Shown here: piece by piece, positions 45,901-56,991 of the stretch
How the letters are laid out: each line of letters starts with the position of its first letter
Numbering within the stretch: the stretch's first letter is position 1
From: Ptychodera flava
Taxonomy: Eukaryota; Hemichordata; Enteropneusta; Ptychoderidae
DNA: 64,000 nt
Direction of reading: 5' to 3'
NCBI RefSeq assembly: GCF_041260155.1
Contig: NC_091943.1
Coordinates: 14,856,283 to 14,920,282, forward strand
Notes under the pieces: model-generated
The model's input: the letters and a program-made list of their open reading frames with translations, nothing else
Told to the model about the DNA's origin: nothing
Database searches by the model: none
Made by a program: the position numbers and the translations under genes

Positions 45901-48900
45901 TTTTCGTTTCTCAAGTAGATGCTTTGATACCAGCCCTAGCTCCAACGCACTCGCTAGTATTGCAGACGTGTAATTATTCCAGCCTCCTGCACTCATTGTG
46001 AAGGCACTGCAGAGCAAAGAAAAGATTGCAAGTATGTTAATGTGTGAGATAAGTATTCAAAACATGCCGTTCCGTGTCTATTCAATCACTGGCAAACCTC
46101 GCACGCACACATTCAATGGTCGGAGAGTTATTTAGGTCTACATGTAAAATGGAAATGAAAAATCAAGAATTTATACCAGCTTTGGCTAATGCTTTGACCC
46201 TCTCGTACTTCTCCAGCGGGATCTCACTACTCATGATTGTACGAGTGGCCTTCCTTTCTGTAAATTTGTGTGGTCGCATGTAATCGTTATGCAATCCGAG
46301 TCGACATAAATTTATGCATGGATGTGTTCATAAATCATAAATTTAAATCAGAATACAAATCACAATACAAAAGGAAGAGATTTGTTTCCATGTTATTTAC
46401 CAAACCTTCCGTATTTTCTTTTGTTTTGCTCTTTCGTTAGTAATTTTGGTTTCAGTCACTATGAACAATAACCGGATGGTTTAGCAATGTAGAACTTCTG
46501 CAGTTATTATTGTTAAAAGTGACATCGTAGGACTTCGGCGTGAAAAAGGCGTGACTTCGTTAAAGGCCTGTGTTGGCACCAGATTGTCTCATTAGAAAAT
46601 TTACTCACCATATTACAATTTCAATGGAAAACAAAAGGCTATCACACCTCCATAATCCTCTTACAGACTAGAACAAAGGCGACCCCAGGGATCACGAACA
46701 GCGCCTTTAAATGACCACTATATCACGGATCGCTTATAGCTTGCGCGTCGGCTGTTTGTTTGGTAAAATCTTGATTCATACACGTCCGTGAAAGTGGAAA
46801 AAAGGCGTGACCCTCAGGTAAAACTGACGTAAAGCGCTTGCTTGCTGGACAAAATTTTACCTTTTGATCTTGTAAGCGAATTAGCTGATTCATTATTTTC
46901 TCATGGTGGGACATAGGGTTGAGGAGAGGAATATAATAGATTCCTCTACATTGTTATGACATTAACGTTCTTTCAGATTGTAATATCCAACGTGATTGGA
47001 TTATACCACTCTTACCTGTTCTCGATTACATCTAGTACTTTTAACGGTGCTTCCATCCAACCAATTCTCAAACCGGGTCCAAGGATCTTAGAAAACGACC
47101 CATTCGAGATCACATTACCCACGTAGTCAGGATCTGTCTTCTTGTCGTATGCAAACAGCCTCCTGGGCGGAGGTAATGGCTTGTCCTCGGGTTTCTCACC
47201 GGGTATGTACGACAACAGGTTGTAAACGTCATCGCAAAAGAGCAAAATGTTGTACTTGCGGGCAAGCTTTACTATTTGCTCACATTTTTCTGTTGATATG
47301 GGTAAGAAAACGCATTAATGTACGGTCACCAGCAATTAACCCATTATTGGTATGTATATGATTGACAACATATATGTACCTGCGTAGGGACACGTATGTC
47401 ACTGATTGGACTGGTTAACACTCTTCATCATGTCGTATTAAAAAACGGATCAATTAGTCATTGTGTATACAAGTTTGCAAAGACCGTATAGTTCAGGTCA
47501 AGCAGTAAAGTGGCGATAATACATGATATTCAATTTACCTGTGGAAAGACACGTTCCTTTCGGATTGTTGAACGTTGGGATCAGATACACCATTGACCAG
47601 TACGGCCGTTGCTCAGTGGGATGATGGGAGGAAGCTCTCTGATATTCAGACAGGACTTTGTCAAATTCCTCAATGTTTATTCCTTCACCGTTTCGTGGCA
47701 CTGCAATGAGATGTTGGAAAAGTGTCAAAGTCAAGCCCAATGACAGGTAGGTTTGATTTTGGTAATATCAAGAAAGATGTATTTGGAAGGAAAAAATGTT
47801 TGAACGTGTGTTTGAAATGTCTAGAAGTAGTAGGAAATAGAACAAGCAAAGGAGGGATTGCTCTCTAAGGCCTCACTTAATATCAGATTTTCGAACATGT
47901 CATTTGCAGTGTATTTTGAGAGAAAATATTTTGAATCAGAGCCTTCAATTGGAGTCAAGAACTGATATGACCATACTGTGATTTGCCAAAACCACCACTT
48001 CCTTCGGTCTGCGCATAAACTAAAATGCAATATCGAGGGGCACTCGGTTAATTAGCACAATTTGTGTAATGATAAAACGGAATTGCATTCCACGAGACAA
48101 TGCTTCGTTTCTTAAAATATGTTCTCCAGTATGCATACTGTCCATGGAAATTTCTGTTCTTGTTGTGCCTCCTTTCCTGTTGGACACACTTGAGGCATGT
48201 AATGCCTGCATCTACTACAAATGATGTCAACCATCCTAAGGCAGCCATGGTGTTGTGAGTTCGCAAAGTTAGATTTGATGCAATTGGTTGCACTTCTGAA
48301 TCATTCAATAACAAATAGCATTTAATGTGTTATGATACGTGCGTTCTGACTAATCTTTTATCATCGCAGAAATCCTACGTTTTCTTCGCTTGTGTGTAGA
48401 AGGGTACGGTTAAGGGACCGTTCAGTTTTTACGGCCTGGGGGGCCCGGCAAAATCTTGTCGCCGGTGTTCAAAAAAATATAGAACCCCCCTGCATTTTTC
48501 GTGAAAAAAGGATGACCCCCCTTCGTCAGACGAAAAAATTTGATGACCCCCCGCTGAAAAATAACCAAAACCCATATGTCAAATTTACCCGCACGGTTTT
48601 GATTTGAACTCCGGTACACGGCACACTTTATTCGTGTAGCAGAGATGCCAGTGCACAAACTTCTCATCCAAATCCATTGAAACGTCTGTTAATTAGGACG
48701 ACTGTAAGGCAATTTTTAACTTCATTTCCATAGACAACTTATATCCATGGACATTGTATAAAGTAAACTTTATTGGAGTGGTTCGCCAAAGGAAGCCCTC
48801 CGGTTAAGAGGGTCATGGGCCATTACGTAAAGTCAACTTTATTCTAGTGGGCCACCAAAGGTGAGCCGCCGGTAAAGAGGATCGGTCATGGGCATTGCAT

Positions 48901-51900
48901 AAAGTAAACTTTACTGGACAGGGCCGCTGAAGGCGTCCAGCCATTAAGATTGCCATGGGTATTACATAAAGTCAATTTATTGTCGTAGGCCGCCGCAGGC
49001 GGCCCGCCGGTAAAGAGGGTCGATCATGGCCATTGCATGAAGTAAACCTAACTGGAGTGGGTCGCCAAAGGCGTCTGCCCGTTAGGAGGGTCATGGGTAA
49101 TACATAAAGTATATTTCTTGTAGTGGGCCACTGAAGGCGGCCCGCCGGTAAAGAGGGTCAATCATGGCCATGGCATAAAGTGAACTATATTGTTGGTATT
49201 ATGTTTTTGAAAATGTGGTGACCCCCCCTTTCCTACTAGTGAAAAAGTGATGACCCCCCTTTGCGGATTCCAAAATTACGATGACACCCTCCCGGATTTT
49301 GCCGCCCCCCCCCTCCCGGCCGTAAAAACTGAACGGTCCCTAAGTGAATTTTCTCCCTTGTCAGCGTGAAAAGTATTTCAAGAAGTATTTATAGTCGACA
49401 ATGTTTATTTAAAAATTTGATGTAGATCTTCCACAGACTGGGGTGTTACCTGGTACAACGTTCATTCCCAAGTCTTTCCCGAACATTTCCAAGGCGATAA
49501 AGTATGATGGATCTTCTATAAAGACTGTGTCTCCTCTGTTGAACAACATGGAGGCGACCATATAGAGACCGTTGGTGGCGCCACATGTGACCAGTAACTC
49601 CCCGCTGCAATATATCATTCATACATAAACACGGTGAAAATACATTTGTCTCTGACTCTAAATAGTATACAGTGCACTCAACTTCAGTGCTTTGCTCACC
49701 TACAACAGAAAATATTATGGCCTATCTTTTTTTTTTTGCATCGTGAGGGCAAAGTATAATATACTAGCAGTATACTGTCGTGAACAAAATAAATGGTCTT
49801 GCAGGCTTGACATTGAAACTGACAAACTTTTGTACTGCTAAAAATACACATATGAACTACATACGAAGCGATGGAGTAAGCTTACTGTTATATTCAGCGA
49901 CGTCTCGCCATATGGCCATCCATAGATCTATCAAAGATCGATGCACGAAATCACGACTATCCGCTCACTGTATCGTACACTATCAAAGTTAGACCAGATT
50001 TGTGAAGTTGCCTTCATTTCCTTACTAATTGCCTTCATTTCCTTAATAATTACTAATCTAAGGAATACAATACAATACAATACAATAAAAGTTACATGAA
50101 GATATTATTATATACATTTTATTTGCAAAATTTACCAGTCTACTTCGTCGTCGTATTCTTCTGTCAGAAACTTCGACATTTGTAAGCGGAATTTGTAATC
50201 CCCTCGCCGGCACCCATATTGGAACATATAGCCATTTTCTGTTTTCTGTAACGAGATATGAAATAGGAAATGTATTGGGAAAGTAGGCACATGTATGCTT
50301 GATCTTTGTGTCAGGGCGCTGGAGCATATTCACCACGATGCGTGACAGGCCTTATTGACATGACGGAAATGGGTCGAATGCATAATAGTACGAATTGTAT
50401 GTTAGATATCTCCTGACAACGCAACATCATTTTCGCCAAAGAAAAGCAGGATCATACGAGCCAGTGACGAATGTTATAAACATGCAAGGGGGTTGGGGGC
50501 ATGGATGACAACTGGTAAAACTCCTCGATTTCCAAATGGTACCGGGACTTTGCAATGCAAAAATATTCTACCCTGGATTTGTTTCATCATGCAATGGCTT
50601 CATTTCTTCCTCTGCGATAAAACAATAGACTGCTCAGGATGTGCATGTAATGTAGCTCAGAGCAATACTACTCCGCAAAGCTAAAAATTTGCAATGCATA
50701 CCTTATTATAGGGATTCATGTCACACTCAAATGGTTTACAGGGCGGTTCAAATATTGGTGTACCTGTTGTCGCTTGTGTATAGGTACACGGCAGTAGGTC
50801 CCTTTTTTCGGTGTCACGATGTGTACGACATATAGGATTTGTCCACCGTCTTACGTGATCGTAAATGACTTTGGATGTACCAACAGTCGCTTGTGGTTCG
50901 ATGGTACACGAAGATAGTAGCTGTGGCATGCATTGAAAAAGTAGACAGCGGCCATCGTGTACACATCGAAACACAAGCGACTGTATATGTAACCGGTCTT
51001 TGCAACGGCTGTGCTGGCAGAGTGCATCATGTTTATAAGGGAGCTACAAGCGTTTTAAATTTAGACAGACATTGCCACACCGATACATATTCAGTTTCGA
51101 GCGGAGAAGATTAGCATGGTGTGACAGCATACACTGCCGGACATCAGCAGTCCTATCATTAAAGTATATGAAACTGAACGTCTGACATTGTTGCTCAAAC
51201 GTTCTGTAAGGGAAACTTCATGCCATTCTTTTTCGAATTCAAGAATAGGAATCGGAGTCACCGTGCAAAAATTTGGTACTGGAGAAACAATTGCCAAATT
51301 AATATTTCCCGACACTTGAAAAATGGGCGCTATTTCTGTGTTAGGCTAAATCTAAAGGGTGCATCAAATTTTCGATTTTCGTAAAAAATATAAGCCTGTG
51401 AACTGCGCCTGGACGAGTTTCTTGTTTACAAACAATGTATTTCGGACACGATATCTAGATACACCTCATCATCATAGCTGCAACATTTAAATCATACGAT
51501 GTAGATTATGACAGACATGTTTTAACTGTCATCAATCGCCATCGTACCTTCAATACAATGTTTACATTGCCGTATGGGTCCCATACGACCTTTGAGCGCA
51601 GTTCCAATGGGCCTAACCCCCACGAGTAGAAGGCCAACATGGTATTGTAAAAGTTTGAGAGTCGATATCTGTCCTCGATGTGCATTTCACCTTGAAGAGC
51701 GCCAAGATGTCGCCTTAGGCTACAGTCTACAGAGCGATCACCGTCTCTCAAAGCAACACATCTACAGCCGAGGCTAGGCCTGGCCTGCGTCGTAAGTTTT
51801 TTCCACGCTCAAATGACATTTTCCATCCCATTACATAAACGGAAGTGTAAAACTCTCCCTCAGGAAGCAAAATTTGAGCCAATTTCAAGCAACATGTGTA

Positions 51901-53821
51901 ATCGAGATCGGCAACAGTCTAGGTTAAGTAATTGTGTTATCATTGGCAAACTTTTTAACGCTGGAATAGACTGTAATGATGAGCGAAGAAACTTCACTTC
52001 GTAATAGCATAATGAATGCTGTGCATGTATCCTTGTTTTCATTAGTCCTTTTCAAAACTTAGATATGATGATTAAACCCTCTCCCCCGATTATTTCTCCC
52101 CTGTGCAGGTGCTCCACACTTTAAGGGTGTGCAATAAACACTTACAACTTGTAATAGACACTGTCAGACACATCCGTCCATCCATTGGTCAGAAGTAGCC
52201 ATGCACTTCAATGCATTGCCCTGGATCCTGTTTTTCATTTCTGCACTATCTTTTGCCTGAAGGGGGCTAAGGGAGCGTTCAGTTTTTACGGCCTGGGGGG
52301 CGGCAAAATCTTGTCGCCGGTGTTCAAAAAAATATAGACCCCCCCTGCATTTTTTGTGAAAAAAAGATGACCCCCCCTTTGTCAGACGAAAAAAATTGAT
52401 GACCCCCCCCCGAAAAATAACCAAAACCCATATGTCAAATTTACCCGTATGGTTTGGATTTGAACTCCGGTACGCGGCGCACTTTATTCGATGCCAGTGC
52501 ACAAACTTCTCAGCCACATCCATTGAAACGTCTGTTAATTAGGACGACTGTAAGGCAATTTTTAACTTCATTTCCATAGACAACTCATGTCCATGGACAT
52601 TGTATAAAGTAAACTTTATTGGAGTGGTTCGCCAAAGGCAGCCCTCCGGTTAAGAGGGTCATGGCCATTACGTAAAGTCAACTTTATTCTAGTGGGCCAC
52701 CAAAGGTGGCACGCCGGTAAAGAGGGTCGATCATGGCTATTGCATAAAGTAGACTTTACTGGACAGGGCCGCTGAAGGTGCGCGGCCATTACCATTATTC
52801 AGTGCGTGATCCCAGGGGTCCCTCAAAATGTTTCTAATACAAGCCACGGCTTCAATGGGAATTTTACGGTAAGATTGCCGTGGGGTATTACATAAAGTCA
52901 ATTTATTGTAGTGGGCGCGGGCCGCCTGCGGCAGCCCGCCGGTAAAGAGGGTCAATCATGGCCATTGCATGAAGTAACGTAATTGGAGTGGGCCGCCAAA
53001 GGCGTCTGCCCGTTAAGAGGGTCATGGGTAATACATAATGTATATTTATTGTAGTGGGCCGCCGAAGGCGGCCCGCCGGTAAAGAGGGTCGATCATGGCC
53101 ATGGCATAAAGTGAACTTTATTGTTGGTATTATGTTTTTGAAAATGTGGTGACCCCCCCTTTCCTACCAGTGAAAAAGCGATGACCCCCCCTTTTCGGAT
53201 TCCAAAATTATGATGACCCCCCCTGGATTTTGCCGGCCCCCCCCCCGGCCGTAAAAACTGAACGGTACCTAACAGATGTAGGTCAGCTTAGCATGTCAGA
53301 TTTTGACCTTTTACCGCGTGCCTACACAGCTTATCTTCAATACTTGGTCGGGCACGGTTCCGTGAGGTAGGTGTTGGCAACTCTACATTAAGTTCTGAGT
53401 AAAATAAAAATATCCCGGCACCTACCATTCTGTGTTGGGTTGCCTTGTTCAAAATATCGATGCAGCCCTCTAGCTCCGGTTTGCCAGGAGCACCGAAGTC
53501 TAAGGTGATTATACTGCCATCAGATGTGTCACCTATGCCAAAGCCAAATTCTTCGAATAAATGGTTGAAGAAGGCAAGCCTGCCCTCCCTACCCGACCTT
53601 AACCTCTCGGCATTTCCTGAAGCCACCGCCGACTGCCTGTGACCTCGCGAGATAGAATCAATTTTCCAGTATCTATTCAGAAGGCGCAGGCTTACTGCCC
53701 GTCCTCTCGGCTGTAAGATACGCAACATAAACTGTGACAGCATGCTGGTCTCAGGCTGACAGAAGTGAGCTGAACTCTGCTGAACACTACTTGCAGAGCT
53801 GAACTCTACTCTGCTGAGCAC
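42872..53821 (-). CDS. PLP-dependent class I/II aminotransferase, copy B (whole gene, 9 exons)
   Basis: Joining 53426-53821, 50136-50245, 49450-49604, 47539-47700, 47016-47289, 45892-46006, 45353-45424, 44476-44579 and 42872-42995 (minus) gives 1512 nt, 503 residues from the first ATG (477 from Met27), without internal stops. Catalytic landmarks match copy [29 protein letters not shown] with the PLP lysine at 342, and [10 protein letters not shown]. The N terminus from Met27 ([20 protein letters not shown] and LLNRYW) is Arg-rich and free of acids, as in mitochondrial targeting peptides. The first 26 residues overlap tandem CTGAACTCTGCTGA-like repeats, so Met27 (ATG at 53743) is the likelier start. 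The family is 2-aminoadipate aminotransferase-like; the exact substrate is unknown. It is a tandem duplicate of copy A. Confidence 0.9.
44476..44579 (-). CDS. Aminotransferase B exon 8
   Basis: Acceptor TTTAAG, donor AAAG|GTAAGT. Encodes [20 protein letters not shown] and [10 protein letters not shown]. Confidence 0.9.
45353..45424 (-). CDS. Aminotransferase B exon 7
   Basis: Acceptor CTACAG, donor CAG|GTCAGT. Encodes [20 protein letters not shown] and FKPQ. Confidence 0.9.
45892..46006 (-). CDS. Aminotransferase B exon 6
   Basis: Acceptor CTGCAG, donor AGG|GTATTT (weaker than in A). Encodes [20 protein letters not shown] and [17 protein letters not shown]. Confidence 0.9.
47016..47289 (-). 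CDS. Aminotransferase B exon 5 (PLP lysine)
   Basis: Acceptor CAACAG, donor AG|GTAAGA. Encodes [39 protein letters not shown] and [18 protein letters not shown]. Confidence 0.95.
47539..47700 (-). CDS. Aminotransferase B exon 4
   Basis: Acceptor TTGCAG, donor CAG|GTAAAT. Encodes [20 protein letters not shown] and [16 protein letters not shown] (PLP-binding Asn). Confidence 0.92.
48414..49340. mobile_element. Harbinger-like element, copy 1 (intron 3 of copy B, 927 bp)
   Basis: GGGACCGTTCAGTTTTTACG begins it and CGTAAAAACTGAACGGTCCC ends it, flanked by TAA on both sides (48411-48413, 49341-49343). Inside are GACCCCCC subterminal stretches and about seven ~60-bp units (CATAAAGT.AACTTTATTGGA, GTGGGCCGCC.AAGGCGGCCC, GGTAAAGAGGGTCATGG). 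No transposase. A 3-bp TWA duplication points to the PIF/Harbinger class (inference). Confidence 0.85.
49450..49604 (-). CDS. Aminotransferase B exon 3
   Basis: Acceptor TTGCAG, donor G|GTAACA. Encodes [20 protein letters not shown], then [20 protein letters not shown]. Confidence 0.9.
50136..50245 (-). CDS. Aminotransferase B exon 2
   Basis: Acceptor TTCTGTAACAG-type (TACAG before AAAACAG), donor TG|GTAAAT. Encodes [20 protein letters not shown] and [16 protein letters not shown]. Confidence 0.88.
51190..51350 (-). repeat. Dispersed ~345-bp repeat, partial copy 3 (intron 1 of copy B)
   Basis: Reverse complement of the GTTTCTCCAGTACCAAATTT and TTGCACGGTGACTCCGATTC portion of the repeats at 19171 and 32463. 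Confidence 0.7.
52271..53269. mobile_element. Harbinger-like element, copy 2 (intron 1 of copy B, 999 bp)
   Basis: Same termini and internal units as 48414-49340 and same orientation, flanked by TAA (52268-52270, 53270-53272). It carries about 85 bp extra near 52788-52880 inside one internal unit. The corresponding position in intron 1 of copy A is empty. Confidence 0.88.
53426..53821 (-). CDS. Aminotransferase B exon 1 (with presequence)
   Basis: Ends at donor ATG|GTAGGT, as in copy A. Met27 at 53743 begins the presequence-like stretch. The enzyme core starts near [20 protein letters not shown] and includes [14 protein letters not shown]. Confidence 0.85.
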
Positions 53822-53990
53822 TATACTATACTACTTGTTGTCGTCGCAAAAAAAACAACAAAAAAACAAACGATGGTCACGTGACACACAAATGCGATGA
53901 CCTGATATGAACTCGTACAGGAACAGTTGTAGGGCGCAGCTCTTATTATCGTCCTCGGTAGATGAATGATTGGCAGAAATCAAGTTCATT
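53822..53990 (-). promoter_or_regulatory. Putative promoter region of aminotransferase B
   Basis: The palindromic E-box GTCACGTGAC (53876-53885) lies 55 bp above the first ATG. This decamer matches the CLEAR/MiT-TFE consensus; a single short motif is weak evidence. Confidence 0.35.
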
Positions 53991-54309
53991 GACATTTCCT
54001 TCAAGTCGCCTGTTGAGCTAAAACAACATAAATCTTTCCTTGCCCGAAAACGTTAAATTGACCTGAAATTGGCCAAAAATGATTTCCGTTGCAGGGTTTC
54101 GTGAAAATGGCAATCTTAATTTCAATGCACATTGCATTTAAATGTCAAAAAGACAACAATGTATTTGTAAAGTTTACAAAAATACAGCAGAAAGTGACAA
54201 CAAAATACAGATATAAAAGCTCACGCGCAATAACCAGTATCCAACCATATAGTATAGTTCAATTTGGATGTGTATCATGACAGGGTTTTCACTAGGATAT
54301 CTGATTGGG

Positions 54310-55100
54310 CAGAATTTGAAAGTACAAGGGGAGGGGGAGAACACATGAGATGCTTAGGGGGAAAGTGTCAGAGGGGGGCTGTCCCTATCTTGCATGGGAA
54401 ATTTTGAGAACTTGATGTATGCAATGGTGCGGTCTGGTGCAATCTGAGAGGTGTCTTTAATTTGTTTTGTTTTTTTCAAAGTAAAACCCGGCCCCAAGGA
54501 GAAAAGCACGAGAGAGGGATCCTCATTCTCGTTTTGAAAATTTTAAGAAATTGATGTGTGTAATTATGTAATCTGAGAGGTGTTTCAATTTATTTTGCAC
54601 TCGGTAATGTTTGAAGACTAACGAATGTGAGGAATGGAAAATCTGTGACCTTCTTGTGTTATTTGTCCGGCTGCCACCTTCTAATGAAAAGCCTGAATAC
54701 GGTATGGTTGGTTGTCAAAATGGTTAGTGAACTGAAGTCAATTAAAATATATGTTTCTGTGATAATAAAGGATGAATTCACAACAGTTCAGTTTTGTTCT
54801 AGACCCTGTGAAAACTTTGGGAAATTGACGTGTGCAATGGTTCAGGCTGGTGCAATCTGAGAGGTATTTTTCAATTTGTCTTTTACTAATAAAGGGAGGG
54901 AGAGCACGACAGGGGGGTGTATCCCCTCTCGCATCGAAAATTTCGAGAAATTGATTTGTGCAATGGTGCAATCTGAGAGGTGTTTCAATTTTTCGCACAA
55001 AAATTTAGTAACCCCCTTCTTCCTCTCTACCTTTTGACAAACCCCCCTTTGAAGTTTTCAATATTTTGAGTGACCCCCCTCACATTATATTCCTCCGGCC
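54310..55100. repeat. Degenerate ~150-bp tandem repeats
   Basis: TTTTGAGAA.TTGATGTGTGC, AATGGTGCAATCTGAGAGGT and GTGTTTCAATTTG recur about four times, each with an AGAGAGGG..ATCCCCTCTC stretch. The right end TGACCCCCCTCACATTATAT with CCCCCAGGCCGTAAA recalls the ends of the Harbinger-like elements at 48414 and 52271. Confidence 0.75.
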
Positions 55101-55524
55101 CCCAGGCCGTAAATAATGGCTACTATTACAATTCTCATAAGATTATTGTTAAAAGTTTTTAAACTTTGTAAAAAAAAAAACCACACACATTAAGAATGTG
55201 TATTCATTATAAAATTTATAAATTCAAAATGTGACTCTCCTCAAAACTAAGTTTGCAAAAACGTTACTCTCCCTCGCTCCCTCGCGGGCAAGTTTGTAAA
55301 AAATAACCCCCCCCCCACTCCTCATAGCCTAACTGAGAGCTACCTTCTAAACGGTCATTGTTTGGAAAGTCTGCAAGTCAGCTTGAAGCCGATACATTCC
55401 ATTCACGGATGTCTCATTTAGTGACATCGTTTGAAAAAGTGGTGTTCCATGTACTAGTAATTAAAAGGCAAGGTTTGGTTGACCCGGGGACAAGGGACCA
55501 CCGCCAATGTCCAGCCCTTAAATT

Positions 55525-55552
55525 CATGGAGGTAGCCTCTGCTACCTCCATG
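55525..55552. repeat. Palindrome with CATGGAGGTAGC arms
   Basis: CATGGAGGTAGC (55525-55536), CTCT, GCTACCTCCATG (55541-55552). Same arms as at 11203-11231. Confidence 0.85.
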
Positions 55553-55754
55553 GTGCGGGCAATTTTTAATGATATGTTATAATGTAGGAGGAGGAGATCG
55601 GCCTTATAATTGATGTGGATTATCACATCCTTATAAATATCCTTAAATATTCCGGTATTGAGCAGCTGTGTGCTTGAATTTGCACTTGCAGTCAGGCTAG
55701 TGCAAATATCAGGCTTAATGATTTTCGAAATGTGTTAGGCCTAATCCGCCGGTA

Positions 55755-56065
55755 AGGACAGCCGATTAGCAAGTTGGCAACATTTGCAGAACAATTAAAG
55801 AGGTATGTACATAGGTTGGAGAGGAGATAAGGACTTGTAGGTAATAACGAAAGCAGTCAGACGTTTTGGAGTCAAAATCTTTATTTGAAATATCACAGTC
55901 AAAATTAATAAAACTACTTGTAGTAATAGAGAAAGCAGTCAGATGGCTTGTAGTCGAAATCTTTACTTGAAAAATCACAGTCAAAATTAATAAAAATAAA
56001 ATAAAAGCGTGCACAAAGAACCCCACCCCGTCTCCACCCCAGGGGACTGATTCGTTTTATACTAT
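55755..56065. repeat. Single arm of the 31172-31846 hairpin family
   Basis: Shares GCAAGTTGGCAACATTTGC, TTGGAGAGGAGATAAGGACT, GAAAGCAGTCAGACG, AATATCACAGTCAAAATTAA and CCACCCCAGGGGACTG with the right arm of 31172-31846. It includes a local duplication of the CAGTCAGA..AATCACAGTCAAAATTAAT segment. It ends just upstream of the GNL1 promoter. Confidence 0.8.
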
Positions 56066-56106
56066 ACCCTGTGCTCGTACGCGAACTTGATTCGCAGGTC
56101 GCAAAA

Positions 56107-56123
56107 TACCCAGAATGCACTGC
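56107..56123 (+). promoter_or_regulatory. ZNF143/Staf-like promoter element upstream of GNL1
   Basis: TACCCAGAATGCACTGC closely matches the Staf/ZNF143 binding-site family (CCCA.AATGCA.TGC), which sits in many housekeeping promoters. It is 177 bp upstream of the GNL1 ATG, and an ATATGGCG (56131-56138) follows. Match seen; function inferred. Confidence 0.5.
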
Positions 56124-56131
56124 AAAACAAT

Positions 56132-56221
56132 ATGGCGAAGATAGTATCGTCTGCGTTGTTCAATGTAGAGCGATCGATTGATGAGGTTAATAATATCGCC
56201 GATTTGGCTACGACTGCATAG
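56132..56221 (+). CDS. Possible 29-codon upstream ORF before GNL1
   Basis: ATG at 56132 in a fair context (ACAATATGG), reading MAKIVSSALFNVERSIDEVN and on to a TAG at 56219-56221, 78 bp before the GNL1 start. It could lie in the GNL1 5' UTR or be chance. Confidence 0.25.
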   Translation: MAKIVSSALFNVERSIDEVNNIADLATTA

Positions 56222-56299
56222 GATTTTTTGAAATTTTAAAATAAGTGACCACACTTCAGTTGTACCTAGCTGCTAGGAATGCAGACTTAACTGGCTATC

Positions 56300-56387
56300 A
56301 TGCCTCGTAAAAAACCGTTCAGCGTTAAGCAGAAGAAAAAACAGCTGCAGGAAAAACGAGAGAAGAAACGCCATTCTTCGTTCGCAG
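56300..56387 (+). CDS. GNL1: GNL1 first coding exon (partial gene)
   Basis: ATG at 56300; the translation MPRKKPFSVKQKKKQLQ followed by EKREKKR is essentially the conserved basic N terminus of guanine nucleotide-binding protein-like 1, a circularly permuted GTPase of the YlqF/YawG family related to nucleolar GTPases. The exon ends GCAG|GTAAGA after base 56387 (29 codons plus one base). The Lys/Arg-rich stretch acts in nuclear/nucleolar localisation in the vertebrate protein. The GTPase exons were not found up to 64000, so they lie beyond the window or after a very long first intron. The gene is divergent to aminotransferase B, with 2.5 kb between the start codons. Confidence 0.82.
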
Positions 56388-56991
56388 GTAAGAGTAATGT
56401 AATTTACCCCTACTTTGGTGGATGCCGTCATAAATAAATTTTCTAACCCCGGTGCCTCATGAACGACCACCGTCCGGCTTGCGCACCCAGATGTTTTCAC
56501 AAACCCACAACCAAGCCACTGTATAATCGTTGCTTGGGCCTGGATAAACCTTCGTGGATAAACGCACGTGCGTGTGTTGTCATCGAATGGCACGGCGATG
56601 ACGGCTGCGTGGAAGCTCTGCAAACGTTCAGTAATATTGTGCTGTTTGTGAGCCAACCATAAGTATGTGCTGCTCCTACAATGAAAGCTCATGACCGGCG
56701 AGTGCAAAGGGCAAGAAATGCATGTCGCACGAAGCACTGCAGCCAGGCCTCGAACAGTCTTCATTATCATTGGGTACGACTCTCATTTTCATAATGTAGC
56801 ACGGTAGAAAACCCGTTTCTTGTCCATGATTGGTGGAGGATTCTGTCCGTCAGAATTCCTTGTTAATGTGTTTCCTGTGCCACTCGGCCTTTTACGATTA
56901 CTTTCTCAGTATGATCGTGTGCTGTTAACAATGACTGTTACGATAGCGCTCACACATTGAGTTTCTGATTGCAATCACGTCGCGATTAGAC

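Noticed and set aside
52164..52523. 119-codon minus-strand frame
   Set aside because: Runs through the terminal repeat of the Harbinger-like element; the parallel frame at 48422-48667 shows the same non-coding repeat.
56459..56662. 67-codon plus-strand frame after the GNL1 exon
   Set aside because: No similarity to the expected GNL1 sequence and no acceptor in the right phase noticed.
56273..56770. 165-codon open frame on the minus strand
   Set aside because: Antisense to the GNL1 first exon and without recognisable motif.
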